Shown here: positions 35,070 to 43,356 of the stretch, piece by piece | Layout: the number at the start of each line of letters is the position of its first letter | Numbering within the stretch: position 1 is the first letter of the stretch | NCBI GenBank assembly: GCA_015488755.1 | Contig: WFNB01000071.1 | Span: 1 to 53,482, forward strand | Direction of reading: 5' to 3' | Length of the DNA: 53,482 nucleotides | Origin: Gammaproteobacteria bacterium | GTDB taxonomy: Bacteria > Pseudomonadota > Gammaproteobacteria > GRL18 | Notes under the pieces: generated by a model | Seen by the model: only the letters and a program-made list of their open reading frames with translations | Told to the model about the DNA's origin: nothing | Database searches by the model: none | Program-made: the position numbers and the translations under genes

Positions 35070-35516
35070 ATGCACCAAGAACACCTTGAGAAACTCATAT
35101 CAAGCGGATATAAACTCATTTCTTTGGAAACCGATTCACCCGAACAGTCCCTTAATGATTTTCGCCCCTTAGTTCGTGAAGGCAAGGCGATATATGCTTG
35201 GGAAAAAGAACGGGGGCTAAGTCGAATGGAGGCTGGGCATATCACTTTGCCAAGGACAAAAACACCTGAGATGGTGCTCAAGTACATTGAACAAAGTAAT
35301 TTATTTGGTATTTACTTATTAATTGGTTTTAGTAAAGAATTAGCACAACCTATGTTGCGCCCCACAATTGAACAAATTGCTACCGATAAAAAACATACTA
35401 AAATCATTATTTTTATTGATCATAATTTTAATTACCCACAAAAATTGCTGGATAAGCTACTGATTGTCCAAGAAAAAGAGGTCAGAGAACGAACCTCTTT
35501 TGCTGGCATATCATAG
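35070..35516 (+). CDS. Stand-alone protein resembling the N-terminal domain of Ycf46-like AAA+ ATPases
   Basis: This 148-residue protein (LISSGYKLISLETDSPEQSL..., AIYAWEKERGLSRME, PEMVLKYIEQSNLFGIYLLI, ending IIFIDHNFNYPQKLLDKL) follows the pattern of the domain that precedes the ATPase module in Ycf46-type AAA+ proteins, but no Walker A/B or AAA+ part follows. The ATG at 35070 is preferred to 35034 because the earlier segment looks non-native. Function unknown; an independent regulator or a remnant are both possible. It converges on rluB, 16 nt away. Confidence 0.6.
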   Translation: MHQEHLEKLISSGYKLISLETDSPEQSLNDFRPLVREGKAIYAWEKERGLSRMEAGHITLPRTKTPEMVLKYIEQSNLFGIYLLIGFSKELAQPMLRPTIEQIATDKKHTKIIIFIDHNFNYPQKLLDKLLIVQEKEVRERTSFAGIS

Positions 35517-35532
35517 CCCCAAATGAATTGAA

Positions 35533-36567
35533 CTATCTTCTCTTAGCGGCTGATGATTTCTTAAATTTTTTCTGTTTCTGAGATTTTCTGCGATTATCAG
35601 GCATGACCAAGCGTTTATTTTGTTTGCTTCTACGTGCAGGATCAACCATACGCCCCCGATGATCGATATCAGGCCTTTGAATATGTAAGCCAACACTTTC
35701 ATAAAGTGCTAACATATCTTTTTCGGATAAATCTTCCCAACGGCCAAGCTTCTGCCAGCGTGGTAATTTTACCAAGCCATAGCGTACTCTAGATAGACGG
35801 CTAACCGTAATACCTAAGGCCTCCCACATACGGCGAACTTCACGATTGCGCCCTTCTTTAAGGGTTACATGGTACCAATGATTGGCTCCTTGACCACCCA
35901 CATAAGTAATTTTGTCAAAATGTGCTTGTCCATCATCCAACTCAACACCATTTTTGAGCTGCTCAATATCATCATCGGTCACTTCACCGAGTACACGTAC
36001 AGCATATTCTCTTTCGATTTCACTCGAAGGATGCATCAGTTTATTGGCTAAATCACCATCATTGGTTAATAAGATAAGCCCTGAGGTATTAATATCTAAA
36101 CGTCCAACAGAAATCCAACGGCCTACTTTTAAACTGGGTAAATCATCAAAAATGGTATTAGGATGGTCAGGATCATTACGGCTACATATTTCACCCGGTG
36201 GTTTATGATAGACAAGGACACGCTGTTTGGGTTTTTGCCAGGCAATAAAAAGTTCTTTATCGTTCAGATAAATGCGCTCAGAACCATCAACTCTATCACC
36301 GAGTTGGGCAACACGCTGACCAATTTTAATACGCCCTTGAGCAATCAAACGCTCGGATTCACGCCGTGAAGCGTGGCCTGATCGTGCGATTACTTTTTGC
36401 AGTTTTTCACCCTCAGGGGCATATTCAGGCTCTTTATCGTTAATAGAATTGGCACTTTCTTGTTCTAGTAATTCTTCTTTGGTAGCCAAGGCCTCTTCTT
36501 TGTTGTGAAATATTCGATCAGATTTAGGCGATTTAGGCGATTTAGGCGATTTATAATAGTTTGTCAT
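35533..36567 (-). CDS. rluB: Ribosomal large-subunit pseudouridine synthase B
   Basis: 344 residues: an S4 RNA-binding domain (KLQKVIARSGHASRRESERLI) and a RsuA-type catalytic domain with VGRLDINTSGLILLTNDG, holding the catalytic Asp, then KEGRNREVRRMWEALG. RluB makes pseudouridine 2605 in 23S rRNA. The basic C-terminal tail is usual for RluB. The N-terminus carries SPK three times in a row from a 9-nt tandem repeat. Confidence 0.92.
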   Translation of the reverse strand: MTNYYKSPKSPKSPKSDRIFHNKEEALATKEELLEQESANSINDKEPEYAPEGEKLQKVIARSGHASRRESERLIAQGRIKIGQRVAQLGDRVDGSERIYLNDKELFIAWQKPKQRVLVYHKPPGEICSRNDPDHPNTIFDDLPSLKVGRWISVGRLDINTSGLILLTNDGDLANKLMHPSSEIEREYAVRVLGEVTDDDIEQLKNGVELDDGQAHFDKITYVGGQGANHWYHVTLKEGRNREVRRMWEALGITVSRLSRVRYGLVKLPRWQKLGRWEDLSEKDMLALYESVGLHIQRPDIDHRGRMVDPARRSKQNKRLVMPDNRRKSQKQKKFKKSSAAKRR

Positions 36568-36805
36568 GGTTTATTATCAAGTTTGTATCGGTGATATTCC
36601 ATAATACTGACCAAAAGGCTCTATAAAGAGAATAGTATTACGGCTAAAGATGTTTTTAAGTAGACTAAAAACAGGAGTCAGATTAATTGGTTGAGATTAT
36701 AACACCTTTTATCTCTGGGATCGCAGTCTGCTAGGGAAGTATAAGGGATTAAAAGGATAGAAATGGCTTGAATCTAATGATGTATCATATGTAGCTACTT
36801 TGTAA

Positions 36806-37606
36806 TTAAGTGCTCCCAACAATTAAGCCTTCACTTACCCAATTTTGTATAAAGCCTGCAACTCGTTGCGGGGCATGTTGTTCATCTATCCATTCGCAAA
36901 TACCCTGACAGATATAAGAAAAATCTTTTGCCTCTAGCATAGCATCCAATGCCCATGCCTCATCAACAGGCATAGAACGATAAAGAGTGCGCAAGTCTTT
37001 ACGCCAAATACACCATGCAACGGGGTGCTCTTGTTGTTCTATTGCAATAGGAGGTTCTTCTTTATCAATGGCTTGCCATAGTTGTGGGGTATTATATGAC
37101 AAGTTAATACGATTAACGGTTGGGTGAAACTGAAATTTAAGTGTTAACCATTGTTCAGGTGCAAGCGCTTGCAAGTCTTCTAAAGTCAATCTTGATTGAC
37201 TTGCGGCATCAAAAGCAGCTCGTAACTGCCATTCAAATTGTGCCATTTCAGTAAGCTCAGGCTGCTCTTGCCAAGGGCTATTTTGTTGTAAAAATAATGC
37301 TAATTGGTGACCAAAATAACGCAATGAAAAATGCTGTGAGGGATGTGCTCTTACATAGGCTTCACCCAAAGTAAAAAAATCATCATCACCAAGCAAGGTA
37401 TGCAAAGCGGGGAAGGTATCACTTAGAGCATCAATTAAGCGAAACTTATAGGCATTCGCATAAATATCTAAGCGTAGTTGTGCCGGTACTTTTTTAGTTC
37501 CTGTGACCGCTTCTTTTATTTCAGGAGCAGCGACTTGTAGCCAAGCAAGCATGTCATTTTGCAAGCCTTTAAGAGCCGCTAACTCACCCGTCATACGACG
37601 ATTCAT
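36806..37606 (-). CDS. bufC: BufC-like partner protein (DUF2063 domain)
   Basis: The 266-residue protein has the DUF2063 pattern: RLDIYANAYKFRLIDALSDT, FPALHTLLGDDDFF, and HPSQHFSLRYFGHQLALFL. In bufferin and methanobactin-type systems such proteins (BufC/MbnC) form a complex with the multinuclear iron oxidase and help recognise the precursor peptide. It overlaps bufB by 4 nt (ATGA), fitting a heteromeric enzyme. It is the last gene of the operon; I see no clear terminator in the 238 nt after it. Confidence 0.88.
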   Translation of the reverse strand: MNRRMTGELAALKGLQNDMLAWLQVAAPEIKEAVTGTKKVPAQLRLDIYANAYKFRLIDALSDTFPALHTLLGDDDFFTLGEAYVRAHPSQHFSLRYFGHQLALFLQQNSPWQEQPELTEMAQFEWQLRAAFDAASQSRLTLEDLQALAPEQWLTLKFQFHPTVNRINLSYNTPQLWQAIDKEEPPIAIEQQEHPVAWCIWRKDLRTLYRSMPVDEAWALDAMLEAKDFSYICQGICEWIDEQHAPQRVAGFIQNWVSEGLIVGST

Positions 37607-38571
37607 ACAGCTAACTCCTGAGCAGGTGCTAATAAAGTTGCCAATTTTTGCTGGGCGCTAGCAACCACCTTAGGAGAATAACCTGAGGTACGAACGTCTG
37701 TAGCAATCATTCTAGCTTGATGCAACTCAGCTAATAAGGTTTCATATGCGGGGATATTATCGTCTCGCTCAATCATAAATGTGACTTCACCAAAATGTTC
37801 AACCGCTTTGGCATAAAGCGACCAGACCGCATCACAAACGGGCATATCATGGGTATCAATAATATAATCCCCATAGTCACTATGCCCCGCCAAATGAAAT
37901 TGTTGTACCCGTTCAGGAGGTACTGATAATAAATAATCTAGGGGATCAAACTCATGGTTAATAGCAGACACATAGATATTATTAATATCCAAAAGCAATA
38001 AGCAGTCCGCCTGCTCGACAACCGCATTGAGAAATTCCCACTCGGTCATATGGGACTGTTTATAACTGACATAACTAGAGACATTTTCTATTAATATGCG
38101 ATCACCCAAGAAGTCTTGTACTTGGCCAATACGTTCGGCCACATGATTAACGGCTTCTTCTGTATAAGGCAGTGGCAATAAGTCATGGGCATTGCTACCA
38201 TTGGTTCCTGTCCAACAAAGGTGATCCGACAACCAATGAGCATTAATGCGTTGTTTTAATTGTTTCACCTGTTTTAGATAGTCTTTATCTAAAGGTTCTG
38301 TATTGCCAATATTCATGGACACGCCATGCATGGCCATAGGATAGTGTTCAGCAATTTTATCTAGAAAATAAAGTGGTTTGCCACCATCGACTAAATAGTT
38401 TTCAGTTAATACCTCAAACCATTGCACATCTGGATGTGGATGACGACTATCAGCAGAAGAATCAGCAGAAGAATCAGCAGAAAAAGAATCAATAACATTC
38501 TGATAATGCTCTTTTCTTAAGCCCAAACCAAACCCCATATTTTGATATTTTATATTGCTTGTCATTGTCAT
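37603..38571 (-). CDS. bufB: Multinuclear non-heme iron oxidase BufB (DUF692)
   Basis: The 322-residue TIM-barrel protein shows the DUF692/MNIO blocks MGFGLGLRKEHY, HGVSMNIG, AHWLSDHLCWTG, ILIENVSSYVSY, LLLDINNIYVSA and QFHLAGHSDYG, which carry the His, Asp and Glu ligands for two to three irons. Family knowledge: MNIOs convert cysteines of a precursor peptide to thiooxazole or related groups; BufB enzymes act on bufferins that bind copper in the periplasm. Residues ~32-43 hold three in-frame SADS repeats, an insertion before the first active-site block. It overlaps bufC. Confidence 0.93.
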   Translation of the reverse strand: MTMTSNIKYQNMGFGLGLRKEHYQNVIDSFSADSSADSSADSRHPHPDVQWFEVLTENYLVDGGKPLYFLDKIAEHYPMAMHGVSMNIGNTEPLDKDYLKQVKQLKQRINAHWLSDHLCWTGTNGSNAHDLLPLPYTEEAVNHVAERIGQVQDFLGDRILIENVSSYVSYKQSHMTEWEFLNAVVEQADCLLLLDINNIYVSAINHEFDPLDYLLSVPPERVQQFHLAGHSDYGDYIIDTHDMPVCDAVWSLYAKAVEHFGEVTFMIERDDNIPAYETLLAELHQARMIATDVRTSGYSPKVVASAQQKLATLLAPAQELAV

Positions 38572-38614
38572 TACTTTGATTGTCGTTATTTTTATTTTTT
38601 AGCAGATAAACAGA

Positions 38615-38702
38615 TAAGATGAAGTTGCCTCACTAAGAGGCAACATCATAGCAGAAGACTCACAAAATAAACTCCCTTAAGGCTATTAATGAGAGTTTAT
38701 TT
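38615..38702 (-). terminator. Two hairpins between bufA and bufB
   Basis: Transcribed after bufA are a 10-bp perfect stem (AAATAAACTC 38665-38674 with GAGTTTATTT 38693-38702) and an 8-bp perfect stem (GTTGCCTC 38624-38631 with GAGGCAAC 38637-38644). The first ends in a short T-run. They may act as a leaky terminator or as an mRNA-stabilising stem that keeps precursor levels above enzyme levels. Confidence 0.55.
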
Positions 38703-38730
38703 ATTGATCAATTGATACAGCAAACAACAA

Positions 38731-38991
38731 TTAACCTAGCACTTTACCGCCTTTATCCGTACATTCTTTTGCATTGGCTTTAATCCAACCTTGTCCTTTA
38801 CAGCTATTTTGTCCTTTACAAGAGTTATTAGCGGTTGCACACGCACTAGAGCCTTTGCATGAGTTGATACCACTACACTTAACCATGCCTTCTGTTGGAG
38901 AAGCACTTGCTGTGGCAGTAAAACCTCCGGCAATTAATGCAGCTGCGGCTGCGGCAATAGCGACTGAAGATAATTTTTTATTGGTATTCAT
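38731..38991 (-). CDS. bufA: BufA-type bufferin precursor (periplasmic metallophore)
   Basis: The 86-residue precursor has an Ala-rich Sec signal (MNTNKKLSSVAIAAAAAALI, cut after TASA) and a core with six cysteines in the pattern MVKCSGINSCKGSSACA, NSCKGQNSCKGQG, then KECTDKGG. That repeated SCKGxxxC pattern is the BufA2 type. BufB/BufC should modify cysteines to make a copper-binding product in the periplasm. The ATG at 38991 has AAGG 9 nt upstream and gives a proper signal peptide; a longer frame to 39114 reads through the operator and is rejected. Confidence 0.9.
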   Translation of the reverse strand: MNTNKKLSSVAIAAAAAALIAGGFTATASASPTEGMVKCSGINSCKGSSACATANNSCKGQNSCKGQGWIKANAKECTDKGGKVLG

Positions 38992-39041
38992 ATTGTTTTT
39001 CCTTAATTGAATAGACATACTATTGTTTGCTGTTAATAAGC

Positions 39042-39092
39042 AATTCGTACTAATAGGCAGATACTTATCAGTACGAATTAGAACAAAGTATA
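39042..39092 (-). promoter_or_regulatory. Promoter and palindromic operator of the buf operon
   Basis: AATTCGTACTAATA (39042-39055) and TATCAGTACGAATT (39066-39079) pair at 13 of 14 positions across 10 nt. Just upstream on the minus strand is TATACT (39087-39092), a good -10 element with a weak TTGTGC -35 box 16 nt before it. The palindrome would thus begin at about the transcription start, the usual place for a repressor site. The 5' leader of bufA is ~90 nt. Confidence 0.6.
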
Positions 39093-39236
39093 CTTGATCT
39101 ATATCATGGCACAATGACGGAAACTACGTAGTTTCAACATAGTATTTCAAAATTGGTGCTATTTTTTTCACCATCTTATTGAATTTTAGTGGATAATATC
39201 CTTTTACCTCTTAATTTAAGTCAGTAATGTATTTTT

Positions 39237-40304
39237 ATGAATAATGAATTATTTGCTTCAAAAGAACAATTCCGTCACATTTTTGAACAAGCTCTGGTAC
39301 GCTTATTAGAGCATGATGATTTAGGCGTTTTTATTCTTGTTTTGGCCAATGCCAGCTTTGATCAGCATGTGCATGATTACACCCATGAAGCATTACTAAA
39401 AAAGTATCAACAACTGGCTAAAAAATATCGTCTTTTATTACAAGAAGGGCAACTGCTTAGTGAACCTGAGGACGACATTTTGGTTTTTTTAAAACTCATG
39501 GCTATGGGCATTAATAGCATTCAACAAACTGAGTTTCGTCACACAGCTGATGATCAGAACGATGGTATTAGCTGGGAGTTACAATTTAACCCCATCCGCT
39601 CACTCCGCCCTGCTCGTATGAGCAAAACCATTGTTAAGGATATTTATATAGACTTTAACCCAGATGGGTTTCATTTTAATAAACCCTTTTTGCAAAAAGA
39701 AAGTTATTGGAATGGAATGCTCAATGGCAAGCATTTGGCTATTTTTTACAACAAATTCCCTTTTGCCCGCTTTCATTCCTTATTAGTGCCTAATAAAGAG
39801 GATTGCCTACCTCAATACCTGACTTATGAATACCATAAATACATCTGGCAAATCACAGAACAGTTAAGCCATAATTTGCCAGGCATCGGTATGGCTTATA
39901 ATTCTTATGGTGCTTTTTCTTCCATTAACCATTTGCATTTTCATTTATTTATTAAAGACCATCCCCTGCCAGTGAGTTATCCAATCTGGCAACATAATGG
40001 TGGTCCACAAGCATATCCCATTCACTGCAAAACATTTCAATCCATAAAGAATGCTTGGCAGTTTATTAGTCAATTACATGAACAAAATATCAGTTATAAT
40101 TTAATTTATCTAGCCAATAGATTGTATTGCTTGCCCCGTAGACATCAGGGAACCTATCCCGATGCAACATGGAGCAGTGGTTTTGCTTGGTATGAAACCT
40201 GTGGTGGTTTTACCACGTTCAACCATAGTCAGTTTATGGATCTTAATAATAAACAATTGACCAAGGAATTATCCTTATTAAAGCTTGATATTGAAGACAT
40301 TTAA
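39237..40304 (+). CDS. HIT-like superfamily phosphorylase/nucleotidyltransferase, substrate unknown
   Basis: In 355 residues the clearest motif is NHLHFHLFI, the HxHxH histidine triad of HIT-like enzymes. It is preceded by FPFARFHSLLVPNKEDCLPQ, a pattern shared with Ap4A phosphorylase and GDP-hexose phosphorylases (DUF4922-like). Such enzymes transfer a nucleotidyl group through a histidine intermediate. The N-terminal ~120 residues are helical and not recognised. It is divergent from bufA (245 nt apart). An inserted 152-bp element follows within 8 nt of its stop codon. Confidence 0.65.
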   Translation: MNNELFASKEQFRHIFEQALVRLLEHDDLGVFILVLANASFDQHVHDYTHEALLKKYQQLAKKYRLLLQEGQLLSEPEDDILVFLKLMAMGINSIQQTEFRHTADDQNDGISWELQFNPIRSLRPARMSKTIVKDIYIDFNPDGFHFNKPFLQKESYWNGMLNGKHLAIFYNKFPFARFHSLLVPNKEDCLPQYLTYEYHKYIWQITEQLSHNLPGIGMAYNSYGAFSSINHLHFHLFIKDHPLPVSYPIWQHNGGPQAYPIHCKTFQSIKNAWQFISQLHEQNISYNLIYLANRLYCLPRRHQGTYPDATWSSGFAWYETCGGFTTFNHSQFMDLNNKQLTKELSLLKLDIEDI

Positions 40305-40474
40305 CACCACCTCATATGTAGGTACTCAAGGATAACTCTGTGTTTACGGAGGAAGTTTTTGCCACATGGATGTGGCAATAAAGCCTCCATGGATGGATTT
40401 ACGGCGTCTTGCGTAGTAAATACAGAGTTATCCGGCCTCAGACATGCTTAAGTACCTACCTATGAACACCACCT
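40303..40474 (+). repeat. 152-bp inverted-repeat element (MITE-like) with 10-bp flanking duplication, copy 1
   Basis: The element spans 40313-40464. Its ends CATATGTAGGTACTCAAG and (inverted) CATAGGTAGGTACTTAAG match at 16 of 18 positions. Inside are GGATAACTCTGTGTTTAC with its complement near the other end, and a GCCACA-TGGA-TGTGGC hairpin. AACACCACCT is repeated exactly on both sides (40303-40312 and 40465-40474), as expected for a target-site duplication. A closely similar copy lies at 53326-53482. Confidence 0.85.
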
Positions 40475-40533
40475 AAAGGCTTAACTATTTAATTATAAAT
40501 CAATTTGCAACCCACCGATAAGAGACCTTAACT

Positions 40534-40875
40534 ATGGCATTTGGCAATCCCCGCGGTTCTATGATCCGAAAAATACGAACTCCTGAAGAATATATTGATA
40601 TGGTCAAAGAACTCAGAGAAGATGTCTTTGATCTCCGTGAAGCAGTCGAGTATGACCCCGATGAAATGGGACGTACCGCATTAGTCATTGAACCATTAGA
40701 AGCCATTGTTAATGAGCTATATCAGTCATTTGTAGACGGCACTTATGAATTTAAAGATGAAGACCTGCCCTATATGCAGATAGTAAAAGAAAATAATTAC
40801 ACCGCCATATTACCTATGTTGCACCTGCTTAAGGAAGTCAATCGTATTCATCGTAATGGTCTGGATATTGACTAA
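40534..40875 (+). CDS. Conserved-looking hypothetical protein
   Basis: I do not recognise this 113-residue acidic protein. It is mostly helical (TPEEYIDMVKELREDVFDLR, ALVIEPLEAIVNELYQSF) and has no signal or membrane segment. It is followed after one nucleotide by a zinc-ribbon gene, suggesting co-transcription. Base composition matches its neighbours. Confidence 0.7.
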   Translation: MAFGNPRGSMIRKIRTPEEYIDMVKELREDVFDLREAVEYDPDEMGRTALVIEPLEAIVNELYQSFVDGTYEFKDEDLPYMQIVKENNYTAILPMLHLLKEVNRIHRNGLDID

Positions 40876-40876
40876 A

Positions 40877-41143
40877 ATGGACAAAAAATATTGTAGCCAT
40901 TGTGGTAATGAAATTGAGGAAAATGCGGGCAGTTGCTCAGTATGCAATGCCCCAACTCATTTTCATGGCAAGGACTGGCAAAGTAAAACACCCAAAAAGT
41001 TTATTATTTATTTTATCGGCTTGGTTATTTTCTGTTTTCTAGTGATGTATATCGCCCCTCGAGACTCTGTTTATATCACTCATTCCAAACAACCAGAGGG
41101 GGCATCATCCATACCCCCAGCCCAGCTTATTAAATCTGAATAA
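40877..41143 (+). CDS. Small zinc-ribbon membrane protein
   Basis: The 88-residue protein starts MDKKYCSHCGNEIEENAGSC, a CxxC...CxxC zinc ribbon (second pair CSVC), followed by a membrane helix FIIYFIGLVIFCFLVMYIA. A start at 41143's upstream ATG (40856) overlaps the previous gene; ATG 40877, right after that gene's stop, is preferred. Its 3' end overlaps that of flgE by 14 nt on the opposite strand. Function unknown. Confidence 0.7.
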   Translation: MDKKYCSHCGNEIEENAGSCSVCNAPTHFHGKDWQSKTPKKFIIYFIGLVIFCFLVMYIAPRDSVYITHSKQPEGASSIPPAQLIKSE

Positions 41144-42488
41144 GCGTTTGGGTAATGGTATCGGCAGTGGTAATCGTTTTGGCATTGGCCTGAAAATTAC
41201 GTTGTGCCGTAATGAGATTAATAAGTTGTTCTGTTAGATTCACATTGGAATCTTCTAAAGCACCTGAGTTAATTAAACCGGCATTACCATTACCAGGAAC
41301 ATTAACAATCCCTGCTCCTGAAGAAAAACTTTCGCCCCAATAGTTGTCACCGAGTTGCGATAATCCTTGGTTATTATTAAAATTGGTCAAAAATACCTGA
41401 CCAAGATTATTGGATTCACCATTGGTAAAACGGGCACTAATAATTCCAGATTGATCCACATCAAGGCCTGAGAGTTGTCCTGTCGTATAGCCATTCTGAG
41501 TTAAATTAGTTACTCCAAAGGGTGCTCCATATTGCGTTAGACCATTGACATCAAAAATAATGTCCTGACTTGCTGAACCTGCTGGGGCAGTGGGTGTTGT
41601 GAGATCAAATGTTAGAGAAAAAGAACCCACAGGTGGTCCAGGTAACGTAGCACCGGCAGCAGTCGGATCTAAAACACCTGAGGTCGTAAATGCAATAGGT
41701 GTCGGAGCACCACCACCCACAGTCAAAATTTGGGGTTCTGGAGGTGTGGCCGCAGGATTACCTGCTGATGTTGTCGCACTTAAATTATGAAAGATATTCC
41801 CCTGCGAGTCTGTTAACTTTATGCCTACCGCCCAAACATCCGGCGCTGTTTTTTGATAAAACATGGACGTTAACATGGGATTACCCAAAGAATCATACGA
41901 GGTAAATGAAGTGGTGTGATTATAGCTTGTAGGATCCACAACACCCGTCACTGCATCCATAACAAAACCACCTGCAATGACCGGTTCTCCTGAGTCTATA
42001 TTAGCAAATACAGCCGAAGTCGTCGTGGCCTGAGGTGCAATGCTGGTCGAAGTAATTTGTAAGTTAGTAATATCACCCGTATTAATATTTTTAGTTGTCG
42101 GATCAACACCATAGCCTTTTAAGTTGGAACCGCTATTGTCAACAATAAAACCTTCTTTATCAACCTTGAACTGACCATTTCGAGTATAAACACGATTACC
42201 AGAAACATCATCCATGGTAAAGAAGCCATCACCCGTAATGCCCATATCCAGATTGTTTTCAGTAAAAATAATATTACCCTGAGTAAACTGCTGAGCCGTA
42301 TCCGCTAAGCGCACACCACTACCAATTGCGGTACTGGCTGAACCAAATTTACTGGTGGCATACACATCGGCAAATTCTGCACGAGATTGCTTGAAGCCAA
42401 CCGTTCCAACATTGGCAATATTATTACCAGTCACTTTTAAATCTGCCTGAGCAGCACTTAAGCCACTTAAACCAATACGAAATGGCAT
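41130..42488 (-). CDS. flgE: Flagellar hook protein FlgE
   Basis: The 452-residue protein starts MPFRIGLSGLSAAQADLKVTG with NNIANVGTVGFK and ends SNVNLTEQLINLITAQRNFQ, the conserved N- and C-terminal parts of flagellar axial proteins; the variable centre is Thr/Ala/Gly-rich. FlgE polymerises to form the hook outside the cell. GAGGAGAG lies upstream. It is the last gene of the operon here: flgF does not follow, and the next gene is convergent. Confidence 0.95.
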   Translation of the reverse strand: MPFRIGLSGLSAAQADLKVTGNNIANVGTVGFKQSRAEFADVYATSKFGSASTAIGSGVRLADTAQQFTQGNIIFTENNLDMGITGDGFFTMDDVSGNRVYTRNGQFKVDKEGFIVDNSGSNLKGYGVDPTTKNINTGDITNLQITSTSIAPQATTTSAVFANIDSGEPVIAGGFVMDAVTGVVDPTSYNHTTSFTSYDSLGNPMLTSMFYQKTAPDVWAVGIKLTDSQGNIFHNLSATTSAGNPAATPPEPQILTVGGGAPTPIAFTTSGVLDPTAAGATLPGPPVGSFSLTFDLTTPTAPAGSASQDIIFDVNGLTQYGAPFGVTNLTQNGYTTGQLSGLDVDQSGIISARFTNGESNNLGQVFLTNFNNNQGLSQLGDNYWGESFSSGAGIVNVPGNGNAGLINSGALEDSNVNLTEQLINLITAQRNFQANAKTITTADTITQTLIQI

Positions 42489-42623
42489 GATCGCTCTCCT
42501 CTCTTTTGAATAACAAAAAATTTACCTAAAATTATTTCAAACAAATTATTATGTTATTTGAATAATTTCAGCCAAACTTTTTTAGTGGATAATTTTATTT
42601 GGCTAGTGGCTATTTAGCCTAAT

Positions 42624-43295
42624 TTATCTAATTTCTTTTACTGCTGAGAAATCTATACTTCCCAAACCAGCTAAATTTAATTTCATTCCTTGACCACCTT
42701 GCCCGATAGTCACACTATCTACTCGAGCACTGACTAAGACCTCTTGAGCAATTTGGTCATTACCAACAGTTGCTGTTGCCTTAATTTTATAACCACCAGA
42801 AGCTAGGGGAGCACCATTATTATCTGTACCATCCCAATTAAAATTAACTACACCTGCCGCCTGAGTACCCATAGGAATTGTTTTTACCAATTGTCCTGCC
42901 GCATCACTGATTTCAAGTGTTAAATTGGTCGTTGATGCACCTAAATCAATTTGCCCAACAACTGGTGTACCACTATCTAACTGAGCAATACCACCTGGTG
43001 CTAAAACACTGCGTCCCACTAGGCTGGATGCTTGCAAGGCCGAACTCGATTGCATTGTGCTGGTAAAGCTACTAAAGGACTCTTGTAGATCTTTAATACC
43101 CGTTGCGGTATCAAACTGTGCTAATTGGCTTAAAAATTGACCATTTTCTTGTGGTTGTAAAGGATCCTGATTCTTAAGCTGAGCAATCAGTAATTGCATA
43201 AACTGATCTTGTTTGGTTTCTTCAGCCTTGGGCTCATTATTTCGTGACAAGCCTAAATTATCATAAAGTGCCACATTATTATTAATTGCTGCCAT
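42624..43295 (-). CDS. flgD: Flagellar hook-capping protein FlgD
   Basis: The 223-residue protein has the FlgD N-terminal motif DQFMQLLIAQLKNQDPLQP and a C-terminal FlgD Ig-like/tudor part (VVNFNWDGTDNNGAPLASG). FlgD forms the scaffold on which hook subunits assemble and is then lost. It lies between flgC and flgE in the usual order, 135 nt before flgE. Confidence 0.95.
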   Translation of the reverse strand: MAAINNNVALYDNLGLSRNNEPKAEETKQDQFMQLLIAQLKNQDPLQPQENGQFLSQLAQFDTATGIKDLQESFSSFTSTMQSSSALQASSLVGRSVLAPGGIAQLDSGTPVVGQIDLGASTTNLTLEISDAAGQLVKTIPMGTQAAGVVNFNWDGTDNNGAPLASGGYKIKATATVGNDQIAQEVLVSARVDSVTIGQGGQGMKLNLAGLGSIDFSAVKEIR

Positions 43296-43356
43296 AATTA
43301 TTCCCCTGAGCTGACACTGGATACTGATTCTTTATTCTAAAAATACACATGAGTTA

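Noticed and set aside
38992-39114. Longer bufA start
   Set aside because: It would place the operator palindrome inside the coding region and bury the signal peptide behind 41 residues.
40313-40464. Structured RNA gene or riboswitch
   Set aside because: Strong pairing comes from terminal inverted repeats of a mobile element; the flanking 10-bp duplication and second copy favour a MITE.
42489-42623. Terminator between flgD and flgE
   Set aside because: Short GGC/GCC pairs exist, but stems are weak and there is no clear T-run in the direction of transcription.
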